Source of the DNA: Coptis chinensis | Taxonomy: Eukaryota; Streptophyta; Magnoliopsida; Ranunculales; Ranunculaceae | DNA length: 64,000 nt | Assembly: GCA_015680905.1 (NCBI GenBank) | Contig: CM027381.1 | Location: 310,001-374,000 of the forward strand | Direction: 5' to 3' | Shown here: positions 11,543 through 22,418 of the stretch, one piece after another | Numbering within the stretch: position 1 is the stretch's first letter | How the letters are laid out: every line of letters begins with the position of its first letter | Position numbers and translations under genes: made by a program | The notes under the pieces: generated by a model | Seen by the model: the letters and a program-made list of their open reading frames with translations, nothing else | Databases searched by the model: none | Told to the model about the DNA's origin: nothing

Positions 11543-12114
11543 TACTAGTAATATATAAAGTTTGTGCTAGTCCAACAGCATTAGCTAGGCAGAGATGAAA
11601 GGTGGAAGGTTTGAGCATTTTAGTATATTGTTAATCTCATTTGCAATGCCAACTTCTACTCTTATATGAAAGCAAGCAGATGATGTTGCACAGGATCAGG
11701 GATTATGCATTGTCTTAATTCATATGTTGCAAAGGATCGGCTGTGAAGTTAGACTCCCTCTAAGTGTGAGTTACAGTCCAACTATCCAACTGAACTTTTA
11801 TAGTTTCCCATTTGATGTTTGATTAATGTTCTGATAATGGGGTGGATTAATTGGAACCAAGCTATTCAATAACACCTGGGCGGGTGGAACAAAGAACTAT
11901 GGTCTGACAAAATCATCTTAGGCCTTTCTATTAGTAAATTTGCTACTGTCACATGCTTTCAGGTTACACTCCATTAAGAATGACTTTTCATCCCAATAGC
12001 AATTTATACGAATTGCATTTGTTACACCATTATAACTCCGTAGAGCCATTGAGCCAAGTATAATAAGCATAAAGCAGCTGGGCTTGATGAATATATCAGC
12101 CTCAATAAAGGATT
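11543..12114. other. Spacer between the copia solo LTR and the copia element
   Basis: No convincing gene. A minus-strand open stretch at about 11,918-12,100 lies partly outside the LTR (includes LRSYNGVTNAIRINCYWDEK), but it has no start of its own and I do not recognise it. Five bases immediately left of the copia LTR (12,110-12,114) read GGATT. The matching duplication at the other end of that element is not in the window. Confidence 0.35.
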
Positions 12115-12716
12115 TGTTGTGAATAAAACAATGCGGAAACAACGTTATCCACAACAAATAGATCAACCCTACACAATGATTGATCTTTCTCACTAGACAA
12201 GACTTCAACACCCTCCAAGTAATATCCCAACTTTTCTCAATGTCAATAAACAAGCATATAAAGTAGAACAATTAATGTAAAAGAAGAACAAACCACAAGA
12301 CGAGATATATCGTGGTTCGGCAATTTGCCTATGTCCACACTGTGAGTTCCAAGCTTTACTAGATGTCCAGAGTAACAGATTACAAGATCTCTCAATTCAC
12401 TCACAAAGAATGAACACTCAACTCACTAAGAATTGCTCTCTTACAATCTCTTTCTTTCTTGGTTTTGGTTAGGTTAAATTTTTACAGAAAAAACTTATAT
12501 TTATACTATTTCTGAAAACTTCCGAAAACAGTCAAATTCATGCTGAAAAACTGTGGAGCGCGGGCGCACCCTTGGCCAGGCAAAAGTTGAGTGCGGGCAC
12601 ATCTAAAGTACTGGAAGTTGCCAAAGGGAGGAGCGCGTGGGCGCCCTTGTCCAGGCATACATAGGGCGCGGTCGCACCTAACACCAAAGAGAGAAAAAAT
12701 GTCTTTTTTCTCTACA
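12115..12716 (-). repeat. 3' LTR of the copia element
   Basis: 602 bp, TG...CA termini, directly abutting the polypurine tract. On the minus strand a TATAAATATAA-like box lies at about 12,495-12,505. A GC-rich block at about 12,556-12,690 carries degenerate GCGCGGGCGCACC-type words that the solo copy at 11,040-11,542 largely lacks. Confidence 0.92.
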
Positions 12717-12727
12717 TTCTCCACCTC
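12717..12727 (-). promoter_or_regulatory. Polypurine tract of the copia element
   Basis: On the minus strand GAGGTGGAGAA immediately precedes the 3' LTR, the expected place for the plus-strand DNA primer of reverse transcription. Confidence 0.8.
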
Positions 12728-12834
12728 GGTGAGGTTTTAACACATAAAACCGAGCTGAACACATCCAACAAGAACACATCCATCCGGAACTCACAGTTAA
12801 CTGCCCCGAAAGGCCATGCCCACAAAGAGCTCTT

Positions 12835-15029
12835 TCAAGCATGTAGGATTTGGAGCAAGTCCAAACAGTGTTGGAACTTAACTCCAGTGACAACCTTTGT
12901 CAGCATATCAGTAGGATTGTCATGGGTGTCCACTTTCTCAAGTGCTACATCACCATCCTCAACGATATCCTGTATAAAGTGATAATGGACATTAATATGC
13001 TTGGTCCGAGCATGATGAACCTGGTTCTTTGCCAAATGAATAACACTCTTACTATCATAATACAAAGCAACACTGTTCTGCTTAATACCCATATCATCCA
13101 GAAGACCTCAAAGCCATAGGTACTCTTTCACTGCCTCTACCACTGCCATATACTCTGCATTAATAGTAGATAGAACAATTGTAGCTTGTAGCATAGACCT
13201 CCAACTAATCGGTGCACCATGCATCATAAACACATAACTAGTAGTTGATCGTCGTCTATCTAGATCATCTGCATAATCTGAATCCACATACCCACTGATA
13301 TAACAAGTGCCTCCACCAGAAACTAATCACACATCCAAGGTACCCTACAAGTACCTCAATACCTATTTCACTGCTTCCTAATGCTGCTTCCCAGGATTTG
13401 TTATATATCTGCTTACAACAGTAAATGCCTGTGTAATGTCTAGGCGTGTGCACACCATAGCATACATCAAACTGCCCACTGCACTTGCATAAGGAACATG
13501 AGTCATATACTTTTGTTCCTCCACCAAACTAGGAGAGAACTTAGCTAATTAAAAGCCTAAAATGCCCAGCTAAATAAGTAGAAACCGACTCTGTATTCTC
13601 TATACCAAAATGAGAAATTACTTTCTGAAGGTATTTCTTCTGAGATACAACTATCTGTCACTTCTTCCTATCTCTGTCAATCTCCATACCCAATATCTTC
13701 TTGGCTCCACCTAAGTCTTTCATCTCAAACTCAGAGCTAAGTTGAGATTTCAACTTGTCTATCTCCACCATGCTTTTGGAAGCAATAAGCATGTCATCCA
13801 CATAAAGTAGGAGATAGATGAAGTCATTACTAATGGCCTACTCGAAGTAAACACAACAGTCATACTTACTTCGGGTGTACTCATGTTGCATCATAAATGT
13901 GTCAAAGCACTTGTAACATTGCCTTGGCGATTGCTTTAAACCATATAGTGACCGATTGAACTTGCACACACAATCTTTTTTCTTAGCAATAACAAAACCC
14001 TCAGGTTATCTCATATAGATCTCTTCCTCCAAGTCCCCATGCAAGAAAGCAGTTTTCACATCAAGTTGCTCTAACTCCAAGTCGAAGTAAGCAACTAAAC
14101 TCAATAACACACGAATGGAAGTATGTTTGACCACCGGGGGAAATACCCCATTGTAGTCAACTCCTTCCTTCTATGAGAAACTCTTTGCTACTACTATTGC
14201 CTTGTACCCAGTGTTGTCAGACTCAGGAAGGACCTCTTTCTTTCTAAACACCCATTTACTGTCGATAGTCCTTTTTCCCTTTGGCAATAAAACTAGGTCC
14301 CATGTGTGATTTTTATCAAGAGATTTCATCTCTTCTTGCATAGCAACCAACCAATCTCTATAATGAACATCTCTAACAGTTTTCTTGAAGCTATCTGGCT
14401 CATCATCTTTGATATTCAGTGCATATGCCACTAAATCTACCTGACCATAGTGTTTCACCGGCTTCTCGTGCCCATACTTCTGCACTTCTTTAACTTGTCT
14501 CTTTGGCCTAGGGTCAGCCACTACAAGTTGCGGATGGTCATGGTCTTTTTCCTATTGTTGTGTGGTTCCATGATCTGGTACCTCATTATGAACCAACCAG
14601 TCATCTGCTGCATCAGACAACTCAAGCTCAGTAGCTTGAACTTCTATAGACTCACCATTCTGCCCAGATTTTTCCGACTTACTAAAAGATAACACAGAAG
14701 TCTCATCAAAGGTAACATCTCTACTGACCAGGAACTTTTGGTCTTCTAGACACCACAATCTGTATCCCTTTACTCCATTTATGAATCCTAAGAATATGAC
14801 TTTCTTAACTCTAGGATCTAGCTTGCTCTCCCTCACATGGTAGTAAGCAGTCGATCCAAACACTTGCAAAATGCTATAATCAGCTGGGTTACCTTACCAT
14901 ACCTCATAAGGTGTCTTGCAATCTATAGCTAGAATTGGTGACCTATTATACAGGTAAAACGCCATGGACACTACATCTGCCCAATACTCTTTGCCTAGAC
15001 TAACATTAGACAACAAACATCTAGCTCTT
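12835..15029 (-). pseudogene. pol: copia pol: integrase C-terminus, reverse transcriptase, RNase H (degenerate)
   Basis: Would encode the enzymes that copy copia RNA into DNA and insert it. Reading down the minus strand: an integrase C-terminal part (15,029-14,552) with YWADVVSMAFYLYNRSP and QVFGSTAY followed by the DPRVKKVIFLGF segment. Then the reverse transcriptase, with start region AMQEEMKSLDKNHTWDLV (14,521-14,171), the YVDD catalytic motif at 13,793-13,804 and the LGMEIDRDR block. Then RNase H (13,092-12,835), with the copia-typical ARTKHINVHYHFI and NPTDMLTK. Several in-frame stops and frameshifts (for example near 14,160, 14,525-14,550 and 14,890) rule out function. Family identity is secure. 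Confidence 0.92.
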
Positions 15030-16404
15030 TTATAAGAGCCTAAAACTATAGTTTTAACCCCTTAATAATATTACATTTAGACCAATTATGTGTATAATAA
15101 ATAAGAGTTAGTACTGTTTACGTGCTTTTGTATATTTTAGGTCTTTGAGTCAAATATGTGAAGAAATATGTCACTTTTGCAAGAGAAAGGAGCAAAGGTT
15201 GGTTACTAAGAAGTTCTATGGTTAAAGCCCAAATTTCAAGGAGAAAAAGCTTTTTTAAGGCCTAGTCAAAGCTAAAAAGTCAAACTCAACACAAGTAGAA
15301 AAAGAGTAGAAAAGTCAACAGAACTTCCGCAGGCCGTATCTTTGGACTCATACCTCGGAATTGGGCCTATTATATGTCAAAATGACCAGCTCGGAAAGAG
15401 ATTTCTAATGGTCTAAGCCTTGACCCAATCAGAGTAGTAAAAGTGGACGAAAAGGGTGTTAAAGTAATTTTGCACAGAGAAACCCTTTTTGGACATGTAA
15501 TTAGGTTTTGGGCTTGATTTCATGGCCCAAAACATGGCCCTAAAGCCCATGCACAAAATTGTAAACCTAACCCTCTTATATATAAAGAGGTTTAAGGCTA
15601 AACAAAACTTGGCTACTCCTATCTTTAGTTTAGTTTTAAATTAGGGCTCTCTCTCTCTCCCTTTTTAGTTCAGTTTAGTTTTAGTTAATTACTTTAGTTT
15701 GTAGCCTCCATTAGAACATTTTAATAAAAGATTTAGTTTATTCAATTCAAGTATTTTTAATAAAGTAGTTCTTCATGACGTCTTCTTCTATTTATTATTA
15801 TGTTTATGATAGCCACATAATTCTTAGCTAAACCTCCATTAGAGAGATTTGATGAAGTTTCGATGAAGACTTGATGTGTTAGTTATAATTATTGTTTTTT
15901 AAAAGTTTCACTCTAGTAGGTTAGTTGATTCACCATGAGAATGGGTTGAACTTCCTCACATGCTAATTATTAGTTGGTAGAGATTGTCATGAGTAATTAG
16001 GGATCAAATACTTAATCTTTATTGGTTAGGATTGCAATAATCTACACTAGCATATTAGGAATCAATCAAAGTGGAATCAAATTCCCCTAATTCCTTCTCT
16101 ATTCTTCTTCATATTTTATTCAAGTCATATTCAATTGCTTAGTTAAATTATTACAAGTTAAATTCACATCTTAGTTTCATAGTATAAATTCACCTCTATA
16201 AATATTGTTCTCACCATTGTTTCCTTGTGTTTGATTAGTTGAATTTCTTTATATCTTGGTAGTTTAGGAGTGGAACGAATCCATACTCTTTATATTACTT
16301 CATGATTATTTGAGAGTAGGAATATTGATCTAAGCACTTGTTTAGATGATTGATTATTTGTGTTTACGCATAGATAGTTAGTTTACGTATATTTGTTTTT
16401 ATCA
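15030..16404 (+). repeat. 5' LTR of a plus-strand Athila-like element, inserted in the copia pol
   Basis: Starts with a decayed TT (expected TG) followed by ATAAGAGCC, the reverse-complement counterpart of the GGGCTCTTATCA end seen in the minus-strand LTRs of this window, and ends TTTTTATCA at 16,404, directly before a primer site. A TATA-like TTATATATAAAG lies at about 15,577-15,588. It is the only Athila-type LTR here in plus orientation, so its partner must be outside the window or lost. It interrupts the copia integrase frame. Confidence 0.82.
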
Positions 16405-16406
16405 AA

Positions 16407-16420
16407 TGGCGCTGCTGCCA
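16407..16420 (+). promoter_or_regulatory. tRNA-Asp-like primer binding site
   Basis: TGGCGCTGCTGCCA begins two bases after the LTR. It matches the 3' end complement of plant tRNA-Asp (TGGCGCCGTTGCC...) with two differences. Athila elements are known to use tRNA-Asp. Confidence 0.75.
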
Positions 16421-17733
16421 TCTTAAACTCTTTTAGGACAAGAATTCAATTGCTTGAATCCAAGGGGCAATCCCCCATTCTCAACCCACCCACTCTTTTA
16501 ATTTTTCTTTCTTATTTCTTGCATTTTTGGTACTGTTCACTGTTTTAAGCACAGGGGCACACACCCTCCATTTTGCCTTGTTTAGAGCACGCCCGCCCTC
16601 TCTTGTGTCTGCAGATTCACAATGAAGAACATTGTAGCAAAGGTATTTGTAAATTTTGAAAAATTCTGAAAATTTACAGGCATAATCCTTAAGATTCTAT
16701 TGATTTACTGAAATATTTTCAGATTTTTCCTAGTTAACATACCTAGCGAACTAATACCATCTTTACAATGCTGCATTTCACCTTCCAAACCATAAGTTCC
16801 GGGAAAAACTGACGAGTAAGGTTACTTAGGAAGGTCCAAAAATCTAATATTTTTACAAGAGTATCTATCATAAGTGAGGAGTTTTCAGTAAAAATTTCAA
16901 GTGTTTTTTATTTGTTTTGACCACCTAACTAGTGGATTGTTTCTAGTGTATTTCTGCAGTTTTGCAACATTTAATTTTTGGAACAACAACCGATAAAGAG
17001 GGTTTGTAGAACTCCAATTGCTCTAAATTTTTTATAGGAACACGCATGATCTATCAATATTCTCCATTACAATTTTTGGCTCTGTTTTGATTGACTAACC
17101 ATTCGGTTGTTTATATTGTGTTCGAAAACTGTCTCACAAACATTGCAGGGCAGTAGAAGGACTTTCATAACTCCGATTGTTTTGAAATTTTACAAGCTAC
17201 TTTCTGGACTTCTTAGTAAACTACTGTAAAACTTTAAAAAATTTTGGAGGGCGCACGCACTTTAAGTAGCCTATTTCTGAAGCGCGCCCGCCCTTTAAGT
17301 ACTAGAAGTCGTGTCAAGCAGGAGCGCGCCCGTGCCCCTTCTGAAGGAAGCCCGATTTTCCTAGGTGAGTCATTGACTCTACTTTTGTTCAAATTATTTT
17401 ATATTTAGTGTTTCCAACTTCTTAAATACACTGAGATTGCGTATACAAGACGTTATTCATACGTGTAGCAAGGAGGCATTCAGGTACTCCTTCCACTCAT
17501 CGCCTCTTCTGTCAGAGGAGTTTCAATTCTAGTATATCAGGTTGTTATTTGACTGTTGTTCATATTTATTTCTTATTGGACTTAGCCTTGCATGAGATTA
17601 AGGTCTGGTAAGACAAAAAAAACCATCTAGTGTTATATATCATAAACGTCAACGTACAAGCCTATCTAGAAATTTATAGTTAGAGTTTTTTTTTGCATAT
17701 TAATTGTCCTAGAATATTTTTTTTAAAACTATT
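16421..17733 (+). other. Untranslated leader of the plus-strand Athila-like element
   Basis: About 1.3 kb without a gene, as usual for Athila leaders. At 17,246-17,345 it contains GC-rich degenerate words (GCGCGCCCGCCC, GAGCGCGCCCGTGCCCC) that also occur in the copia LTR and in the leaders of Elements 1 and 3. Confidence 0.5.
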
Positions 17734-17916
17734 ATGGCATATCAATATGTAGATGAACAATCGTGTGATTATTATGCAAACCCTTCACCATGTTCATGCT
17801 GTGGTAGTCCTTACAATTGGGCTTCTCATTGCCCATCAAATCAAGAGTTTGAGCATACTATAGGATATAATAATTATTATGAGCCTCAATTTTCAAATTT
17901 TTATAGTAACCCATGA
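17734..17916 (+). CDS. Gag-like fragment with a zinc-knuckle-like Cys/His cluster
   Basis: Sixty codons beginning at ATG 17,734. A CSCCGSPYNWASHC cluster (positions 19-32) is followed by a Tyr/Asn-rich stretch (YNNYYEPQFSNFYSNP). Plant gypsy gag proteins have CCHC knuckles and Asn/Tyr-rich linkers, and the position after an Athila-like leader fits. The Cys/His spacing is not the canonical CX2CX4HX4C of Elements 3 and 4, and the frame stops at 17,916, so this may be a decayed or divergent gag or an unrelated short frame. Confidence 0.4.
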   Translation: MAYQYVDEQSCDYYANPSPCSCCGSPYNWASHCPSNQEFEHTIGYNNYYEPQFSNFYSNP

Positions 17917-18752
17917 TATCTACACTTCTGCGGTCTAAAGATATGAAATCTCTTTTCCGTTCGGTATAGACTCAAGTCCTTACTCACGTGTTCGTGCATT
18001 TTGCTCGAGTAGGGATTCGAACCAACCTAAATTCTAGGACAGCGTAAAACTTTCTTGTGCTCTAAGTAGGGAAACTAATGAGTAAGATTCATTTTGGATT
18101 ACTAGCTAAGTTTAGTTTTGTTATTTAAATCCTAACAGACGCTTAAACATGCGAAATATAACAAAAATGGTAAAAAACTAAGATTTTTCCTAAGATATTA
18201 AAAGAGAAAGAAAAGGTGGAAGATTAAGCTACTCATGTAAGGCCTAGCTATAAGTCTTTTAGAAACAGGTCACTACCATCTCAATCCCTAGCACAATATA
18301 CATATCTCTAAACATATCATGCTAGTATGTGGAATTGAAATGATATTTCATCTCTGAAATATCATTCCAACTCCTAGTTCTATTTTATAACAGTTGATCA
18401 GATATTGGTCAATCTCTGTCATTTTGGGACAGGATGAAAAATAGAACCTAAGTCTCTAAGTAGTGATTCTGGAATCCTAAATTTGTAGCCTGATCCTCAC
18501 ATGAGCATCATTAACCCTCCCCTTGGGAGGGTTTTAGCTCATGATCCTTGGATTGTTTGAAAGCTACAAGATATATTTGTTAAAGAGAGAGAGAAAGAAG
18601 AAAAGAAACTAAAAAAACACTGATTACCTACGGAAATGATGAAGTTTATTCAAAAACTAAAAGTGTTCCCCATTAATACTATTACAAGTTTTTTTTTATA
18701 TAAAACTAAAACTAAAACTAAAACTACTCAACAAGGAATGGAGAAAGGAAAA
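17917..18752. other. Retroelement remnant, partly LTR-like, no gene
   Basis: No coding region supported. 18,240-18,420 loosely resembles the inner part of the Athila LTRs here (words like CTAGCATGT and ATCATTCCAACTCCTAG), and a CCTCCCC/GGGGAGG-type inverted repeat lies near 18,517-18,534. It may be the left part of the LTR whose right end is at 21,020, interrupted by the solo LTR. A tRNA-like B-box word lies at 18,013-18,023 on the minus strand. Confidence 0.35.
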
Positions 18753-20309
18753 GTAATTGATAATACTCTATTACGCTAGTTTTACCAATGAATAAAGCTC
18801 GCGAGAACTCTAACCGCTAGTAAAACTAAAATAAAACTGTTTGCTATTAAGCTTTATCAAAGATTCTACTCTCAATCCTATTGAGATATAGTGGAGTAGA
18901 TGATTCGTTCCACTCCTAGTTCTTTAGCATGAGATGTTTCATAACCTAATCAGTCTTATCGAAAGTCTATGAGAGTGAGAGATTTACGACTTATACTACG
19001 ATGCAAATACGCATAACAAGATACTAACTATAATTGATTCAAACTACGGAAATACTACGTTGATTCTATAATAAGGAATTAGGGGGGATTGATTCCACCT
19101 TAATTCAACTTAATTTACTAACGCAGATTAATCGTCAGAATCCGAATTGAATCGCTTCAAGCAGAACAATTGGTTCATCCTAATCCCTAATTATACATGG
19201 CATTTCTACCAATTCATAACTAGCATGTGAACAATCAAACCCATTCTCATGGTGAACTAATCGTTTCTAGAGTGGAAAGGAATTTACGACTACTCTACGC
19301 TAATCGAGAATCAAGCTTTCATCAAGGCTTCTCAACCCCCTATAATGGAGGTTTAGCCGAGAATCATTACGCTATCCTTTCCGTATGAAATTGAATACGA
19401 CATAATAGAAAGATTATAACTTTATGCAATTTAACTAAACAATAATCCAACCCAAAATCAATAACTACGAAATGAATAACAAACAATAAATGAAATTAGA
19501 TCTAACAAATTTAACTGACAAAATCGAATTTGATCAATAATAAACTATTTTATTTATCTAATCAAGCAATAACAATTTCAATACTCTAATTAAAACAAGA
19601 AGAACAACTAAGAGTAAATTTAACTTTGATATTGCTGCTAAGGGTAAAACTTCGAAATGGCTACTCTAATTAAAACTAGATCTATAAGTTATTTTAATGG
19701 CTACTTTTTATCTTAAGCTACTCTATATCTTCAGAGTTAAGTCTTCTTTATTGATATGGAGGAAATCAGATCCAAAATCGTGCATGGGATTGGAGCCATG
19801 TTTTGGGCAGGAAAATCGGGCCCAAAACCCAATTTCTTCAGTCCAGAAAGGGCCCTTCAGCTGGATTCGGATTCAAAAGACTTTTAGTCCACTTTTACTC
19901 CTCTGATTGGGCCAAAGCTTAGACCATTGGAAAGCTCTTTCCGAGCCGGTCGTTTTGACATAAGGTAGGCCCAATTCCAAGGTCTGAGTCTAAAGATACG
20001 GTATTCGGAAGTTCTACTGACTTTGTGTACTGTTTCTGCCCGCGTGGACTTTGACTTTCAGCTTTTGACCAGACTTTACAAAGGCTTTTTCTCCTTGAAT
20101 CTCGGCTTTTAATCATAGAACTTCTTAGCAACCAACCCTTGCTCCTTTATCTCACCAAAGTGGCACAGTTCTGCACATAATTGACTTTATTGCCTGAAAT
20201 ACATAAAAACACGTAATCAGCATTAACTCTTATTTATTACTCGCATAATTGGTCTAAAAGTATGATTGTTAAGGGGTTAAAACTACAGTTTTGGGCTCTT
20301 ATTAGTAAT
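18753..20309 (-). mobile_element. Solo Athila-type LTR with perfect GTAAT target duplication
   Basis: The LTR spans 18,758-20,304 (1,547 bp), begins TGATAA and ends CTCTTATTA (final C of CA mutated to T). GTAAT flanks it at 18,753-18,757 and 20,305-20,309. Internal landmarks match the LTRs of Elements 1 and 3: a TTCGTTCCACTCCTAGTTCTTTAG block, CTAGCATGTGAAC, a long AT-rich middle, and the final GGGGTTAAAACTACAGTTTTGGGCTC. No primer site or polypurine tract adjoins it, so it is a recombined single LTR. Confidence 0.92.
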
Positions 20310-21020
20310 CAAAGAAGTAAATAGAGTGAATGGAGTGAATGCCCTTGTTTTGTTTTCTTCCTCTCATATTAGAGCATTCTCCCTACATCCCACATGAAAC
20401 ACACACACACATTTATTTCCATCTTATCCACACATTCAAAACAAAGTGACACCTTGCTTTGTTTTAACTATTAATACCTAATCTTATCTAACCTCATTAA
20501 TTACATGCAAGGTGTCTATTTGTGCCAATAATTTGACACTTTTGTCTTGACATGCTCCATGATTGATGACTCATTTTTTCTTGTGGGCCTGGAAGATGGG
20601 TCCATTGGTAGGCCCATTGGTGGGTTTGGACGTCAATTTCTACAATTTTTAGCCTGAGATAGAGCTAGTCGTGCTGATCATCTAGACAGCTTACTTGCCG
20701 AAACTGGAGTCCAGGTTCAAGAGATATGAGCTCTGGAAGTTTGATGCTTCTGTGCATGTAATCCTATTCTGACTTGATTCTGTAATGTTTGAGTTTTTTT
20801 GCTTTAGTCCGGATTTGTTGGGCTTCACATGGGCTTGTTCGGAAAGTTTATGTATACTCCCTATTCCATGCTTAAATGCTGGCTTTATCATCATTTTTAC
20901 ATTAGTTGTTCCAACCTGCAAAAGCATGAAAATGCGATTATTTCATGATTATTAAACACAAAATTAACGGAAATGTTATGTCTCTATGGGGTTTTATAGT
21001 ACAATTTTGGGTGCTTATCA
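20310..21020 (-). repeat. Right part of an older, divergent LTR (element D)
   Basis: Ends GGGTGCTTATCA at 21,020, a diverged version of the GGGCTCTTATCA terminus, immediately followed by a polypurine tract (minus-strand sense). The rest resembles the other LTRs only weakly, so it belongs to a different subfamily. Its left boundary is unresolved because the solo LTR at 18,758 is embedded in or beside it. Confidence 0.6.
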
Positions 21021-22413
21021 CACCACCCCCAAACAGCACTTTGCTCAAGCAAAGAAGAGACATTAAAACAAATAAGTGGACAAAACTGTGCATTCTAAGC
21101 TAATTCTCGTTTTGCAGAGTGCGGTTGCATTGACCGTATGCAACAAGGCCTTAAACCACTAGGAATTCCCTAGTGGACGAGTTTTAGCCTCGTGAGAGTT
21201 TTCCAGAGAAGATATTCACAAACTTCATTTATACTACAACGACTCAGTAACAAAAGTTTGTTTCCTAAATTAATCTCAGATATCTATACATCTCCTTAGT
21301 AGGGAACGAGGATTAAATCCTTTGAAACTCAAGTTAATATGCATACAATAATTGAAACATCTACATATGAACATGCATACAGTGAATTTTACATTGAACT
21401 ACACAAATAGGGTCGTTTCTAGATCCTTTGGAGAGCGTACCTAAATGGGTTCTCATAGGTATGTGTCGAAACACAAATTAATTTCATAATTTTTCCACTC
21501 AGGTTTCATTAACTCCGATTAATACGGTGGGCACATGTTTCCTCACATACTCGATGACAATCAGAGGAGCCGAGGTCGATCAATCATATCTACTACTTAT
21601 TATCACACCATCTTACTCCTAATTAAGCTAGAGGTCTTATTAGGTATTATGGGGCTTAGGTGGTAGTGTAGAAGAAAATAGAAGTGGAAGATCAAAAATG
21701 ATAAGTATGAGAGAATAAGGTCTTCAAGATATTTACACTCGAGAAATCATTGTTTTCTTTTCCTACTTTTACCTGAGTCTTACTACTTTGCTCATAAGCC
21801 TTTGTACTTATTTCATTTTTTTTTCAAGGCTTAAGAAACATGATTCTTTTTTTCTTTTCTGAAGCAGGTAACTAACTTTTATTTGGGACAAATGTTTCTC
21901 TTTATTTTTCAACATTTCATCATATTTCTCATACTCATCATTTAGGTAGGTTCTTTATTTGGGGTTAATACATGGGTAAAGAATTTTTGGTGAAAGTGAA
22001 AGGTTTGATGAAAGGTTCAGTGGAGTGACTAACAGTAAAATTTGTGATAGGTAAGAATTTTTAGCTATGTCGATCCAAAGAAGGCCTAAATTCTCGCCTA
22101 GGGTTCGGATGGTGATCAAATAAGTAGACGCGTGATTTTCTCTATTCGGAAAAACTACTCCTCTATGTCATTACTCACAAATCACTCATATCGAGGCTTT
22201 TAGTTAGATTCTCACAGGATTGATAGTTTAAGCAAACTAACCGTGGGTTCCAAAAACTTACTGCTACGTACAATCGATGATACTCAGTGCATGAATACCC
22301 ATGAAAAGATGTAAAAACTATTATGTACATATTATCTTAAGTTTCTTAAAAATGAATCCTAATTTGAATGCTAATGTGAGACTTCTAGACAATTTTCACC
22401 ATTGAAAAGGAAA
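21021..22413 (-). mobile_element. 3' internal region of element D (left piece)
   Basis: Begins with a polypurine tract (21,021-21,034; minus-strand TTTGGGGGTGGTG) and the conserved hairpin pair (near 21,124-21,145 and at 21,156-21,176). It then parallels the 3' spacers of Elements 1-3, including the GATCCAAAGA.GGCCTAAATTCTC block. No gene. Element 1 is inserted at its right end, and the sequence resumes at 34,870. Confidence 0.7.
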
Positions 22414-22418
22414 CAAGA

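Larger units (their letters stand above)
12115..15029 (-). mobile_element. Ty1/copia retrotransposon, 5'-truncated by a later LTR insertion
   Basis: Minus-strand element consisting of 3' LTR (12,115-12,716), polypurine tract, and coding sequence for RNase H, reverse transcriptase and the C-terminal half of integrase, up to 15,029, where an Athila-like LTR begins abruptly. The order of integrase upstream of reverse transcriptase shows the copia type. RNase H resembles the Tork lineage, but that placement is tentative. Gag, protease, N-terminal integrase and the 5' LTR are absent from the window. Confidence 0.9.

Noticed and set aside
11918-12271. 117-codon minus-strand frame
   Set aside because: Its first half is copia LTR sequence that also gives a frame at 10,972-11,196. 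The unique half has no independent start or match.
18000-18110. A tRNA gene on the minus strand
   Set aside because: Only the B-box-like word fits. The acceptor and anticodon stems do not pair in my reading.
15030-20304. Pairing the LTRs at 15,030-16,404 and 18,758-20,304 as one element
   Set aside because: They are in opposite orientation, and the second has its own perfect 5-bp duplication, so it is a separate solo LTR.
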